In this document: positions 1-8,471 of the stretch, one piece after another
Layout of the letters: each line of letters starts with the position of its first letter
Position numbering within the stretch: position 1 is the first letter of the stretch
Source of the DNA: an uncultured Methanobrevibacter sp.
GTDB taxonomy: Archaea; Methanobacteriota; Methanobacteria; Methanobacteriales; Methanobacteriaceae
Direction: 5' to 3'
Assembly (NCBI GenBank): GCA_902774685.1
Contig: CACYJH010000029.1
Location: 1-32,448 of the forward strand
DNA length: 32,448 bases
Made by a program: the position numbers and the translations under genes
Notes under the pieces: generated by a model
Seen by the model: the letters and a program-made list of their open reading frames with translations, nothing else
Databases searched by the model: none
What the model was told of the DNA's origin: nothing

Positions 1-90
1 CTCGTTTCGATCCCAGAAGTTAAGTCTTTTCGCGTTTTGTTTGTGTACTATGGGTTTCGGTCTATGGGAATTTCATTTTGCTGCCAGCCT
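1..90 (+). rRNA. rrf: 5S ribosomal RNA, 3' part (truncated by window edge)
   Basis: The first ~90 bases match the 3' three-quarters of 5S rRNA. The loop C/helix III segment 'CGATCCCAGAAGTTAAG' is the hallmark 5S motif, and the 3' strand of helix I appears as 'GCTGCCAGCC' just before a run of seven T (90-96), which is a plausible poly-T terminator. The 5' ~30 nt, which would pair with that 3' strand, lies left of the window. 5S is normally the last rRNA of the operon, so 16S and 23S are probably upstream. The 3' end is placed at 89-90 by the T-run and is uncertain by one or two bases. Confidence 0.85.
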
Positions 91-404
91 TTTTTTATCC
101 AAGAATAATTAGTTTTATTCTTAACGAACTATTTTTATAATTTTTTTAAAATATTTTTATAATATTGTTATTTAATTTCTTCAACTATTTTTTTAATTTT
201 TTAAATTATAATTGAGATTATATTTATATATTTTCAATAACATATTTTTAAATTACAGTATTAAATTAATTAAAGTTCATTATATTTTTTAACTTTTTTT
301 AAAAGGTTATTGCAATGAATATAGTTTATTTGATATTAAATTAATCTTAATTTACAATTTAATATTCATAATTATTTTTTTTAAAAGATAATAAAGGTTT
401 TAAA
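91..404. other. AT-rich intergenic region between 5S rRNA and cbiL
   Basis: About 310 bases with no coding potential on either strand. It begins with the T-run that probably ends the rRNA transcript. A TATA-like element 'tttatata' sits at 223-230, but it is ~175 bases before the cbiL start, so it would imply a long leader. No B12-box or other recognisable riboswitch core is visible. The promoter of the cbi operon presumably lies here, but I cannot place it. Confidence 0.5.
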
Positions 405-1091
405 ATGGAAAAGGGAACATTATACGGAGTAAGTATTGGGCCAGGAGATCCTGAGTTAATCACTGTAAAGGCAATGAACATAATATCTGAGTGTAAGCAT
501 ATAGCAACACCTCATACAGGAACCGGTGATTCATTGGCATTATCAATTGTATCTCAAGCAACAGATTTATCCGAAAAGGACATAATGCTTTTAGAGTTTC
601 CAATGACCAAGGATAAGGACATTTTAGCTGAAAGTCATAAGAATGCTGCAGAATCTATTGCTAAGGTTCTAGACGAGGGTGAAGATGTAGCAATGCTGAA
701 TTTAGGTGATGTAACTATTTTCTCAACATTTGCATATACAATGGATCAATTATTGGAAAAAGGTTATAATGTAGAGGTTATTCCTGGAGTAACAAGCTTT
801 TGTGCTTCAGCTTCTAAATTAAGGATTGGATTGACTACAATGAATGATCCTTTGCATATTATTCCTGCAACAGGAATAGACTTAAAGGAAGCTTTACAAA
901 TGCCTGGTTCTAAGGTATTGATGAAAATAGGCAGATCAATGCCTAAATTGATAGATGCATTGAAAGAATTAAATCTTGAAGATAATGTCTATGCAGTTGA
1001 AAACTGTGGTTTGGAAAATGAAAAAATCTATAATTCTTTAGATGAATTTGATGAAAATATGGGATATTTCACTATCGTTGTTGTAAAGTAA
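405..1091 (+). CDS. cbiL: Cobalt-factor II C20-methyltransferase CbiL
   Basis: SAM-dependent methyltransferase of the tetrapyrrole methylase family, adding the C20 methyl group to cobalt-factor II in anaerobic cobalamin synthesis (cytosolic). The N-terminal signature 'GVSIGPGDPELIT' (residues 8-20) is typical of CbiL/CobI. The second SAM-site motif is 'LNLGDVTIFSTF' (98-109) and the third 'VIPGVTSFCASASKL' (125-139). At 228 aa it has the usual family length. It is the first gene of a cbi run and lies 31 bases before cbiD, so co-transcription is likely. The ribosome binding site is weak ('aaagg' just upstream), but the start matches the family N-terminus. Other methylases of the superfamily are less likely because PGDPELIT is CbiL/CobI-like. 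Confidence 0.93.
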   Translation: MEKGTLYGVSIGPGDPELITVKAMNIISECKHIATPHTGTGDSLALSIVSQATDLSEKDIMLLEFPMTKDKDILAESHKNAAESIAKVLDEGEDVAMLNLGDVTIFSTFAYTMDQLLEKGYNVEVIPGVTSFCASASKLRIGLTTMNDPLHIIPATGIDLKEALQMPGSKVLMKIGRSMPKLIDALKELNLEDNVYAVENCGLENEKIYNSLDEFDENMGYFTIVVVK

Positions 1092-1122
1092 TTGCACTCA
1101 TTATTTTTATTGGGGATTTTTT

Positions 1123-2262
1123 ATGGCAGAAAAACGTTTGGTTAATCAGAAATTATTGCGTTGTGGATATACAACAGGAACATGTGCAGCAGCAGCTTCT
1201 AAGGCAGCAGTAGCAATGCTCTTTAAACAGGAATCAATGGATTCTGTAGCAATCACAACACCTAATCAAACTGACCTCACTATTGATGTTCTAAACCCTC
1301 AATTTAACAAGGAAACTGCAAGTTGCTCTATTGAAAAGGATAGTGGTGATGACCCGGACATTACCAATGGAATATTGGTATCCTCAAAGGTAAGTTTTTT
1401 GCCTGATTCCTCTGATATCATTATTGAAGGTGGGAAAGGTGTTGGCAAAGTAACCAAAGGTGGGCTAGATCAACCAGTTGGTATGTCTGCTATAAACTCG
1501 GTTCCTCGAAAAATGATAAAGGATTCATTAAATGAATTGGCGATGCAATATAATTATAAAGGTGGCTTTCATGTTATAATTTCCGTGCCCAAGGGTGAAG
1601 AAATTGCAAAGAAAACTTTCAACCCTGAATTGGGAATAGTTGGAGGCATTTCAATATTGGGTACAACCGGTATTGTTGAGCCAATGAGTGCCAAGGCACT
1701 AGCCGATTCAATTAAAGTGGAAATTAGTGTCATTGCAGCTGAAAGCAATGAGTCCATACTGATCTTTTTAGGCAATTTCGGTAAGAAGTTCACTGAAGAT
1801 GAATTAAACTTATCTACCAAACCTGGAATTATGTGCAGTAATTTCATTGATGTGGCTTTAGATAGTTCAGTTGAATTCGGATTTAAAAATATTCTTATAG
1901 TAGGACATATAGGCAAATTAGTAAAATTAGGTATTGGAATGTTCAATACTCACTCACATAACGGTGATGGTAGGATAGAAACACTATTGTCCTGTGCATT
2001 AGAGGCAGGTGCAGATATTGAAATCTTGAATGAGATTCAAAAATGTGTTACTACAAATGCTGTATTGGATATTTTGTATGAAAATGATTTATTGACTAAA
2101 ACCATGGATGTCTTAAATGGCAGAATAGGACATAATATTGATAGAAGAATTCCAGATGATATCAATGTTGGATTTATTTGCTTTGCAAATACTGGTGAGT
2201 ATTCCGGTGTTTTATTTGAAAGTGAAAATGCAGATGATCTTAAGGAATTATGGAAAAATTGA
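1123..2262 (+). CDS. cbiD: Cobalt-precorrin-5B C1-methyltransferase CbiD
   Basis: Methylates C1 of cobalt-precorrin-5B in the anaerobic corrin pathway. CbiD is unrelated in fold to the other ring methylases. The N-terminal motif 'RCGYTTGTCAAAASKAA' (residues 13-29) is diagnostic for the family, and the conserved stretches 'GGISILGTTGIVEPMS' and 'FNTHSHNGDGRIE' in the second half are also CbiD-typical. The length of 379 aa is normal. It follows cbiL by 31 bases with a weak purine-rich site ('tgggga') before ATG. The 3' flank carries four copies of a 9-bp A/T repeat (2299-2334) before cbiF. Confidence 0.95.
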   Translation: MAEKRLVNQKLLRCGYTTGTCAAAASKAAVAMLFKQESMDSVAITTPNQTDLTIDVLNPQFNKETASCSIEKDSGDDPDITNGILVSSKVSFLPDSSDIIIEGGKGVGKVTKGGLDQPVGMSAINSVPRKMIKDSLNELAMQYNYKGGFHVIISVPKGEEIAKKTFNPELGIVGGISILGTTGIVEPMSAKALADSIKVEISVIAAESNESILIFLGNFGKKFTEDELNLSTKPGIMCSNFIDVALDSSVEFGFKNILIVGHIGKLVKLGIGMFNTHSHNGDGRIETLLSCALEAGADIEILNEIQKCVTTNAVLDILYENDLLTKTMDVLNGRIGHNIDRRIPDDINVGFICFANTGEYSGVLFESENADDLKELWKN

Positions 2263-2298
2263 AAATAATTATTATATAAATTATTAAGATTATAAAAA

Positions 2299-2334
2299 AT
2301 TATTAAAATTATTAAAATTATTAAAATTATTAAA
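2299..2334. repeat. 9-bp tandem repeat, 4 copies (attattaaa)
   Basis: Four exact head-to-tail copies of 'attattaaa' between cbiD and cbiF. The array looks like a replication-slippage microsatellite. It has no obvious hairpin and no coding role; a minus-strand open frame across it is only an artefact of the repeat. Confidence 0.85.
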
Positions 2335-2375
2335 ATCATGTTTATTTGATTATTTTATATTACGGAGGAGAAATA

Positions 2376-3131
2376 ATGATACATTTTGTAGGTGCAGGAA
2401 GTGGAGCTGTTGATTTAATAACAATAAGGGGAGCAGAACTCCTAAAAGAAGCGGATGTTATTATATATGCAGGTTCATTAGTCAATCCTGATTTGTTAAA
2501 TTATGCTAAAGATTCATGTGAAATTTATGATAGTGCAAAAATGACTTTGGATGAAGTCTTGGAAAAGATGTTTGAAGCTGAAGAAGAAAACAAAATGACT
2601 GTACGTTTACATACTGGTGATTCAAGTATTTATGGTGCTATTCGTGAACAGATGGATCGTTTGGATGAAAAAGGCATTTCCTATGATGTTTGCCCAGGAG
2701 TTTCAAGTTTCTGTGGTGCGGCAGCAGCATTGAAAGCTGAATATACCTTGCCTGATGTAAGCCAAAGTGTAATAATCACACGTATGGCTGGTAGAACTCC
2801 AGTGCCTGAAAAGGAAAGCATTGCATCATTTGCTGAACATGGAGCAACTATGGTCATCTTCTTAAGTACAGGTCTCCTTAAGGACTTATCCAAAGAGCTA
2901 GTAAAGGGAAAATACACTGAAGACACTCCTGCAGCAATCGTTTATAAGGCAACTTGGCCAGATGAAAAGGTTATGAGATGTACAGTTGGAACATTATATG
3001 AAACTGCAAAGGAAAACAACATTACAAAAACAGCTTTAATAATAGTTGGGGATGTTTTAGACAGTGAATATTCCTTGTCACGTCTTTATGCAGACGATTT
3101 TTCAACAGAGTTCAGACAAGCTAAGAAATAA
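2376..3131 (+). CDS. cbiF: Cobalt-precorrin-4 C11-methyltransferase CbiF
   Basis: SAM-dependent methylase acting at C11 of the corrin ring (cobalt-precorrin-4), cytosolic. Visible motifs are 'HFVGAGSGAVDLIT' at the N-terminus, 'RLHTGDSSIYGAI' (the glycine-rich SAM loop) and 'TRMAGRTPVPE', which is characteristic of CbiF/CobM. I start at ATG 2376 (251 aa) because a strong site, GGAGGAG at 2364-2370, sits six bases upstream and the protein then begins directly at the conserved first strand. A TTG 30 bases earlier in frame has no such site. Next gene is cbiG after 45 bases. Confidence 0.94.
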   Translation: MIHFVGAGSGAVDLITIRGAELLKEADVIIYAGSLVNPDLLNYAKDSCEIYDSAKMTLDEVLEKMFEAEEENKMTVRLHTGDSSIYGAIREQMDRLDEKGISYDVCPGVSSFCGAAAALKAEYTLPDVSQSVIITRMAGRTPVPEKESIASFAEHGATMVIFLSTGLLKDLSKELVKGKYTEDTPAAIVYKATWPDEKVMRCTVGTLYETAKENNITKTALIIVGDVLDSEYSLSRLYADDFSTEFRQAKK

Positions 3132-3176
3132 TTTTGAGTATTTCAAGCTAATATGTTTGAATTTGTGAGGTTAAGA

Positions 3177-4199
3177 ATGAAAGTATCAATTATTGCATTT
3201 ACTGATAATGGTATGGAAATTGCCTATAAATTATCAAATTCCTTATCCGAATCTAATGATGTGGATTTTACTCGATGTGGGAAAGGTGCTTTGTCAACTT
3301 GGACAGAGGAACATTTTTCCACTAATGATGCTCTAATTTTCATAGGTGCAATAGGAATAGCATTAAGGGCAATCGCTCCCTACATCAAGACTAAAACAAA
3401 GGATCCTGCTGTAGTTGTTGTAGATGAATTGGGACAATTTTCAATACCTATTCTATCTGGACATATTGGAGGAGCAAATGAATTGGCACTTCAAATATCA
3501 AAATATTTAGGTTCTATTCCAGTAATAACAACTGCCACTGACATTAATAAGGTATTTGCAGTGGATACTTGGGCAAAAAGCCAAGGATTGCAGATTTTAA
3601 ATCCAGAATGCATTAAATTGGTTTCATCTAAGTTACTAAAGGGAGAATCTGTACATGTCAAATCAGATTATCCTATTCAAGGAAATTTGCCTAAGAATGT
3701 TTATCTTAATGATTTAGAAGATTCTAATGCAGGATACGATGTGATAATCACTCATAAAGATTTAGAAAATGAATGTAAGAATGATACATTATTATTAGTC
3801 CCACAAATCATTACAGTTGGCATTGGATGTAGAAAGGATATAAGCTTTGAAGCTATAGAAAACTCCATTTTATATATCCTTGAAAAAGAAAATTATCATA
3901 TTTTGGCTATAAATGCTTTGGCAAGCATTGATAAAAAGGCTAATGAAAAAGGAATTTTAGAATTTGCAAAGAAATATGATTTGCCGTTTAACACTTATAC
4001 TGCGGATGAACTTAACAGTCTTGAAGGTGATTTTACAAAGTCTGAATTTGTTAAAAGTGTTGTGGAAGTGGACAATGTCTGTGAACGTTCCGCAGTAATG
4101 GAAAGCAACGGAAAATTGATTAGAAGAAAGGACACATGTGATGGTGCAGGTGTGACTGTTGCTTTAGCGATAAATGACCCGAATATTTCTTGGGAATAA
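3177..4199 (+). CDS. cbiG: Cobalt-precorrin-5A hydrolase CbiG
   Basis: Opens the delta-lactone of cobalt-precorrin-5A and releases the two-carbon C20 fragment as acetaldehyde. The central domain motif 'ALRAIAPYIKTKTKDPAVVVVDELG' region (given in part) and 'PILSGHIGGANELA' identify CbiG. The C-terminal domain begins near 'VGIGCRKDIS' and ends with 'TCDGAGVTVALA'. All three CbiG parts (N-terminal, mid and C-terminal) are present in one 340-aa chain. ATG 3177 is preferred because 'gtgagg' at 3165-3170 is correctly spaced and the following 'MKVSIIAFTDNG' is the family start; an ATG at 3153 in frame lacks a site. Cluster position between cbiF and cbiH fits. Confidence 0.93.
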   Translation: MKVSIIAFTDNGMEIAYKLSNSLSESNDVDFTRCGKGALSTWTEEHFSTNDALIFIGAIGIALRAIAPYIKTKTKDPAVVVVDELGQFSIPILSGHIGGANELALQISKYLGSIPVITTATDINKVFAVDTWAKSQGLQILNPECIKLVSSKLLKGESVHVKSDYPIQGNLPKNVYLNDLEDSNAGYDVIITHKDLENECKNDTLLLVPQIITVGIGCRKDISFEAIENSILYILEKENYHILAINALASIDKKANEKGILEFAKKYDLPFNTYTADELNSLEGDFTKSEFVKSVVEVDNVCERSAVMESNGKLIRRKDTCDGAGVTVALAINDPNISWE

Positions 4200-4266
4200 A
4201 AAATTATAATAATTATCTATTAATGAAAGGATTTAAGAAAATTATAATAATTATCTATTAATGAAA
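4200..4266. repeat. 29-bp direct repeat, two copies in the cbiG-cbiH gap
   Basis: Copy one is 4200-4228 and copy two 4238-4266, apparently identical, starting 'aaaattataataattatcta' and ending 'ttaatgaaa', with nine bases between. The duplication makes up more than half of the 118-base gap. Either slippage or an A/T-rich regulatory duplication could explain it. Confidence 0.85.
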
Positions 4267-4317
4267 TGAAGGAAAAAATTTAAAATAATCATTGGTGTCT
4301 ATTGGAGGAGAAAATTT

Positions 4318-5049
4318 ATGAAATGTGTATCTGTAGTAGGTATTGGTCCTGGAAATGAGTTATACCTTAGCATTGCTGCTAAAGAGACTCTTGAGGATTC
4401 AGATTTAATTGTAGGTTATAAAAAATATGTAGAGCTTGTAGAAGAATACTTGCCTGAAAAGGAGTATTTGTACACTGGTATGACAAAAGAGGTAGACCGT
4501 TGTAAAATGGCATTGGAAAAGGCAGCTGAAGGCAATGCAGTAGCTGTAGTCTGCAGTGGAGATGCTGGAGTATATGGTATGGCAGGTTTGGTTTATGAAT
4601 TGTCTGTTGACTATCCTGATGTCGAAATTGATATTGTTCCAGGTATAAGTGCTGTTTTAAGTGGATCTGCAGTTTTAGGAGCTCCAATAGGTCATGACTT
4701 TGCTGTAATCAGTTTATCCGATTTATTAACTCCTTGGGAGTTGATTGAAAAAAGATTGGCATTAGCTGGTGAAGGAGATTTCTGTATCTGCCTTTACAAT
4801 CCTTCAAGTCATAAGAGAAAGGATTACTTGAAAAAGGCTTGTGAAATCTTATTGAAATTCAAAGGTGAAGACACAATTTGCGGATATGTTAGAAACATAG
4901 GAAGAGATGGTGAAGAATATCATATAACCACTCTTTTAGAACTTAAGGACACAGAAGTGGATATGTTTACCACTGTTTTCATTGGAAATGCCAATACAAA
5001 AATCATTGATGATAAAATGGTAACACCTAGAGGCTATAAAGGTGTATAA
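4318..5049 (+). CDS. cbiH: Cobalt-factor III C17-methyltransferase CbiH
   Basis: Methylates C17 and drives ring contraction with lactone formation, giving cobalt-precorrin-4. Tetrapyrrole methylase fold: first strand 'VSVVGIGPGNELYLSIAA', second motif 'CSGDAGVYGMAGLVYEL', then 'DIVPGISAVLSGSAVLGAPIG' (quoted in part) with the CbiH/CobJ-typical 'GHDFAVISLSDLLTPW' and 'ICLYNPSSHKRKDYL'. At 243 aa it is the stand-alone CbiH form without the C-terminal extension seen in some bacteria. A strong GGAGGAG site lies just upstream of ATG. cbiJ follows after ~60 bases. Confidence 0.94.
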   Translation: MKCVSVVGIGPGNELYLSIAAKETLEDSDLIVGYKKYVELVEEYLPEKEYLYTGMTKEVDRCKMALEKAAEGNAVAVVCSGDAGVYGMAGLVYELSVDYPDVEIDIVPGISAVLSGSAVLGAPIGHDFAVISLSDLLTPWELIEKRLALAGEGDFCICLYNPSSHKRKDYLKKACEILLKFKGEDTICGYVRNIGRDGEEYHITTLLELKDTEVDMFTTVFIGNANTKIIDDKMVTPRGYKGV

Positions 5050-5109
5050 ATATAAATGATAATTAATTATTATATGAATTGATAATCTCTCTCACTTAGA
5101 GGTGTGAAT

Positions 5110-5862
5110 ATGCACAAAATTGTTTTATTTGGAGGAACTACTGAAGGACGTCTATTAACTGAATTCCTATCTCAAAACAAAATTCCTTCCATTGTCTGTG
5201 TTGCTACAGAATATGGGGAGAAAGTGTTGGAATACGAACCTCCTGTCATTGTTCAGCCTAAAAGATTAAAACCTGATCCTATGAGAAAACTGTTTAAAGA
5301 AGAGCAGACGGAATTTGTTTTTGATGCGACACATCCTTATGCAACAGAAATCAGCAAACACATTAAGGAAATATGTGATGAACAAGGCATTGAATACATT
5401 AGGGTCTTAAGGGAATCAATTGAGATTGAAGATGCTGTAAAAGTGTCTAGCATGGAAGAATTGATTGATTATCTGAACACTACTGAAGGATTGATCTTTT
5501 CTTCAATGGGAGCGAAAGAGGCTCTCGCATTAACAGATGTAGAAAACTTCCAGGAAAGAGTGTATTTAAGGATGCTGCCTTCACCAGAAGGGATGAAAAC
5601 TTGTCTTGATTTAGGTTATCCAATGAAGAACCTTTGTGGAATGCAAGGTCCTTTCTCTAAGGAATTCAACATAGCTCAATTCAAGGAAATCGGTGCAGAC
5701 ATACTTATAACTAAGGATTCCGGTAATGTTGGAGGATTTTTAGAAAAGACAGATGCTGCAAAGGAATGCGGCATGGAAGTTGTTGTCTTATCCAGATTAG
5801 TTAATGAAGAAGGGATAAGTGTGGAAGAAGCTAAGGACACCATTAGGAGTAAATGCTTATGA
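5110..5862 (+). CDS. cbiJ: Cobalt-precorrin-6A reductase CbiJ
   Basis: NAD(P)H-dependent reductase of the corrin macrocycle (cobalt-precorrin-6A to -6B). The N-terminal nucleotide motif 'LFGGTTEGRLL' and the substrate-site segment 'FDATHPYATEISKHI' are hallmarks of CbiJ/CobK; 'SSMGAKEAL' is the third conserved block. ATG 5110 is chosen because 'gaggtg' (5099-5104) is spaced correctly; a GTG at 5104 would overlap that site. Length 250 aa is typical. The stop codon overlaps the next gene's ATG in an ATGA arrangement, which suggests translational coupling to cbiET. Confidence 0.92.
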   Translation: MHKIVLFGGTTEGRLLTEFLSQNKIPSIVCVATEYGEKVLEYEPPVIVQPKRLKPDPMRKLFKEEQTEFVFDATHPYATEISKHIKEICDEQGIEYIRVLRESIEIEDAVKVSSMEELIDYLNTTEGLIFSSMGAKEALALTDVENFQERVYLRMLPSPEGMKTCLDLGYPMKNLCGMQGPFSKEFNIAQFKEIGADILITKDSGNVGGFLEKTDAAKECGMEVVVLSRLVNEEGISVEEAKDTIRSKCL

Positions 5863-7049
5863 AGGAAATTAATATTATTGGAATGGGGATGAGTGAAAAG
5901 ACACTCACTGCAGAAGCTTTAGCACTGATTAATGATGCGGATATCTTAATCGGAGCTAAAAGATTAATTAATGAGTTTTCTGAACTTAATAAACCCTCTT
6001 ATAATGCTTATTTATCTAATGATATATTGGAAATAATTGAAAAGACAGATGCAGAAAAGATAGCAATATTAGTTTCTGGAGATGTTGGATTTTATAGTGC
6101 TGCTGAGAAATTAACAGAAACATTAAAAGATTATTCTCCTAATCTAATTGCAGGAATTTCCTCTGTATCTTACTTTTTTGCAAAATGCAGTCTTCCTTGG
6201 AAAGATGCTAACTTGATAAGCTGTCATGGGCTTGATACAAATATAGTCTCATCAGTTCGCAGAAACAGATTTACATTTGCCTTAACAGGCAAGAACATTC
6301 CAGAATTGCAAAAGGAATTGGTTAAATATGGTTTCGGCGATTTGAAGGTTTGGATTGGTGAAGATTTAGGCTCAGATGAAGAGTCCATTCAAGAATCCAA
6401 GATATCTGATTTAGAAGGAAAGGAATTCAGTTCATTGACTGTTCTGATTATAGAAAATCCTGATTTTGATTCAAGAATCAGAACTGGAATTCCAGATGAG
6501 GAATTCATTAGAGGAAAAGTCCCTATGACCAAGTCAGAAGTGCGTGCTGTTTGTCTGTCAAAATTGGCATTGTCTCCAAATGACATCGCTTATGATATTG
6601 GTTGTGGAACTGGTTCTGTAACAATTGAAATGGCATTTTCTGCCTATGATGGAAAGGTTTATGCCTTTGATAAGAATGAAGAGGCAATTGCATTGTTGGA
6701 GCAAAATTGTCAGAAATTCCACTTGGACAATGTGGAGCCTCTCTGTGGCTTGGCTCCAGAATGCCTAAAGGGTTTGCCTGTTCCTGATGTTGCATTTATT
6801 GGAGGAAGCTCTGGCAACATGGAAGAAATTGTCAGTTATCTGCATGGAACCAATAATGAAATGAGATTTGTAATAACTGCAGTGACTATTGAAAGTGCTA
6901 TGGCAGGTTTGGATTCCTTAAAGAATGTTGGAATAAGCGGTGACATTGTTCAAGTAGCAGTTTCCAAAGGCAGACAAATTGGTGATTTGCATATGCTAAT
7001 GGCTCAAAATCCTATATTCATTATTAGTGGAAGTGGTCAAGATGAATAG
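5859..7049 (+). CDS. cbiET: Fused cobalt-precorrin-7 C5-methyltransferase / C15-methyltransferase (decarboxylating), CbiE-CbiT
   Basis: A two-domain enzyme. Residues ~1-205 form a tetrapyrrole methylase (CbiE; 'INIIGMGMSEKTLT' start, 'ILVSGDVGFYSAA' SAM loop) that methylates C5. Residues ~210-396 are a class I methyltransferase (CbiT; 'GIPDEEFIRGKVPMTKSEVR', then the SAM motif 'DIGCGTGSVTIEMA' at 246-259) that methylates C15 and decarboxylates the C12 acetate side chain. This is the same order as aerobic CobL; several archaea instead encode CbiT alone. Start ATG 5859 overlaps the cbiJ stop (ATGA) with AGGAG at 5845-5849; an in-frame ATG at 5853 is the alternative. It overlaps cbiA by eight bases. 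Confidence 0.92.
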   Translation: MKEINIIGMGMSEKTLTAEALALINDADILIGAKRLINEFSELNKPSYNAYLSNDILEIIEKTDAEKIAILVSGDVGFYSAAEKLTETLKDYSPNLIAGISSVSYFFAKCSLPWKDANLISCHGLDTNIVSSVRRNRFTFALTGKNIPELQKELVKYGFGDLKVWIGEDLGSDEESIQESKISDLEGKEFSSLTVLIIENPDFDSRIRTGIPDEEFIRGKVPMTKSEVRAVCLSKLALSPNDIAYDIGCGTGSVTIEMAFSAYDGKVYAFDKNEEAIALLEQNCQKFHLDNVEPLCGLAPECLKGLPVPDVAFIGGSSGNMEEIVSYLHGTNNEMRFVITAVTIESAMAGLDSLKNVGISGDIVQVAVSKGRQIGDLHMLMAQNPIFIISGSGQDE

Positions 7050-8391
7050 GATATTGATCTCTGGAACCAACAGTAACTGTGGAAAGACAACCATCACTAT
7101 GGCTTTGCTTGCAGCATTCCAAAATAGAGGTTTGGAAATCGCTTCCTTTAAATCAGGTCCTGATTATATTGATCCGATGTTTCATAGAAAAGTCTTTAAT
7201 GTAGAGACTCATAATTTGGATCCTTACTTTTCGACTGAGCAAATGTTATGTGACCAATTCATTAGGAATTGCGGTAAGGATTTGAGCATAATTGAAGGCG
7301 CTATGGGATATTATGATGGAATAGGTGTTGAAGGCAGAGCAAGTGCTTGGGAAGTGGCTAAATCCATTAAAGCTCCCGCTGTACTCATTATTGATGCTAA
7401 AGGAATGAGCAATTCTGCAGCAGCAATCATAAAAGGTTTCAAGGAATTTAAGGAAGAAAGCATGGTTGAAGGTGTAATATTCAATAATATTTCTCCAATG
7501 TTATATCCACTTTTAAGGGATATTGTTGAAAAGGAAGGCATTAAGGCTTATGGTTTCTTGCCTAGGGAAGATAAGTATTCCATTGGAAGCAGAAACTTAG
7601 GATTGATTACCGCTGATGAAATTGAGGACATCAAAGAGAAAATAAATGGCCTTCGTGAATTGGCAGAAAAATACATCGATTTGGATGGATTGTATGAATT
7701 GGCTAAGTCTGCTCCAGTCCTTGAAGCAAGTGAAGATTATAAAGAATTGATTGAAAATATCAAAATGGATTCTGATAAAAAGACTCGCATAGCAGTTTCC
7801 CGTGATAATGCTTTTTGTTTCATGTATAAGGAAAACATTGAGATATTAGAAGATTTAGGTTGTGAAGTAGTCTATTTCAGTCCATTGGAAGATGAAAAGC
7901 TTCCTATGGATATTTCTGGATTATATTTATGTGGAGGTTATCCTGAACTATATACCGAAGAATTGTCTAAAAATAGGAAATTATGTGATGAAATAAAAGA
8001 TGTTATAGGAAGAGGAATTCCTACAATAGCGGAATGTGGAGGATTCATGTATTTGCATGATTCCATTGAAAATGTTCCTATGGTTGGATTCATCGAAGGA
8101 AATTGCATAAAGACAGACAAATTGCAAAGATTCGGTTATATTGAGATAAAGGCATTGCAAGATAACTTGTTATGTAATGAAGGAGATAGCATTAGAGTGC
8201 ATGAATTCCATTATTATGATAGTGAAAACTGTGGAGAAGCGTTTATGGCTAAAAAGGCATCCAATGGTTTGGAATACCTTTGCTGTCATGGATCAGATAG
8301 TCTTTATGCGGGTTTCCCACATATTTATCTTCCTGCAAATCCTGATTTTGCAAAGTCTTTTGTGGGTAATGCACGGAATTGGGAAGGTTAA
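7042..8391 (+). CDS. cbiA: Cobyrinate a,c-diamide synthase CbiA
   Basis: ATP- and glutamine-dependent amidation of the a and c side chains of cobyrinate. The N-terminal dethiobiotin-synthetase-like domain has the P-loop 'GTNSNCGKTT' (residues 8-17) and 'FKSGPDYIDP' (36-45). The C-terminal class I glutaminase-like domain has 'LCGGYPELYTEELSKN' and the nucleophile Cys332 in 'AECGGFMYLHD', with a late 'HEFHYYDSE' block. The length of 449 aa is normal. I use ATG 7042, overlapping the end of cbiET by eight bases; a GTG at 7027 would add five residues that are not family-like. Methanogens also carry a paralogue, CfbB, for coenzyme F430; the cbi context favours CbiA, but CfbB activity cannot be excluded from sequence alone. 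Confidence 0.9.
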   Translation: MNRILISGTNSNCGKTTITMALLAAFQNRGLEIASFKSGPDYIDPMFHRKVFNVETHNLDPYFSTEQMLCDQFIRNCGKDLSIIEGAMGYYDGIGVEGRASAWEVAKSIKAPAVLIIDAKGMSNSAAAIIKGFKEFKEESMVEGVIFNNISPMLYPLLRDIVEKEGIKAYGFLPREDKYSIGSRNLGLITADEIEDIKEKINGLRELAEKYIDLDGLYELAKSAPVLEASEDYKELIENIKMDSDKKTRIAVSRDNAFCFMYKENIEILEDLGCEVVYFSPLEDEKLPMDISGLYLCGGYPELYTEELSKNRKLCDEIKDVIGRGIPTIAECGGFMYLHDSIENVPMVGFIEGNCIKTDKLQRFGYIEIKALQDNLLCNEGDSIRVHEFHYYDSENCGEAFMAKKASNGLEYLCCHGSDSLYAGFPHIYLPANPDFAKSFVGNARNWEG

Positions 8392-8471
8392 AATTTATAT
8401 TATTAGTAATTATTAGTAATTTATAGTTATTTGTAATTTAGTAGTTATTCATAGTAAATTGAAGTGATAGT

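Noticed and set aside
91..404. Cobalamin riboswitch before cbiL
   Set aside because: No B12-box-like GCCACTG core or paired domain is visible; the region is nearly all A/T, and such riboswitches are not expected in this archaeal group.
2037..2339. Minus-strand open frame of 100 aa overlapping the end of cbiD
   Set aside because: Its N-terminus is an artefact of the 9-bp repeat (Ile-Leu-Ile runs) and the rest is antisense to cbiD.
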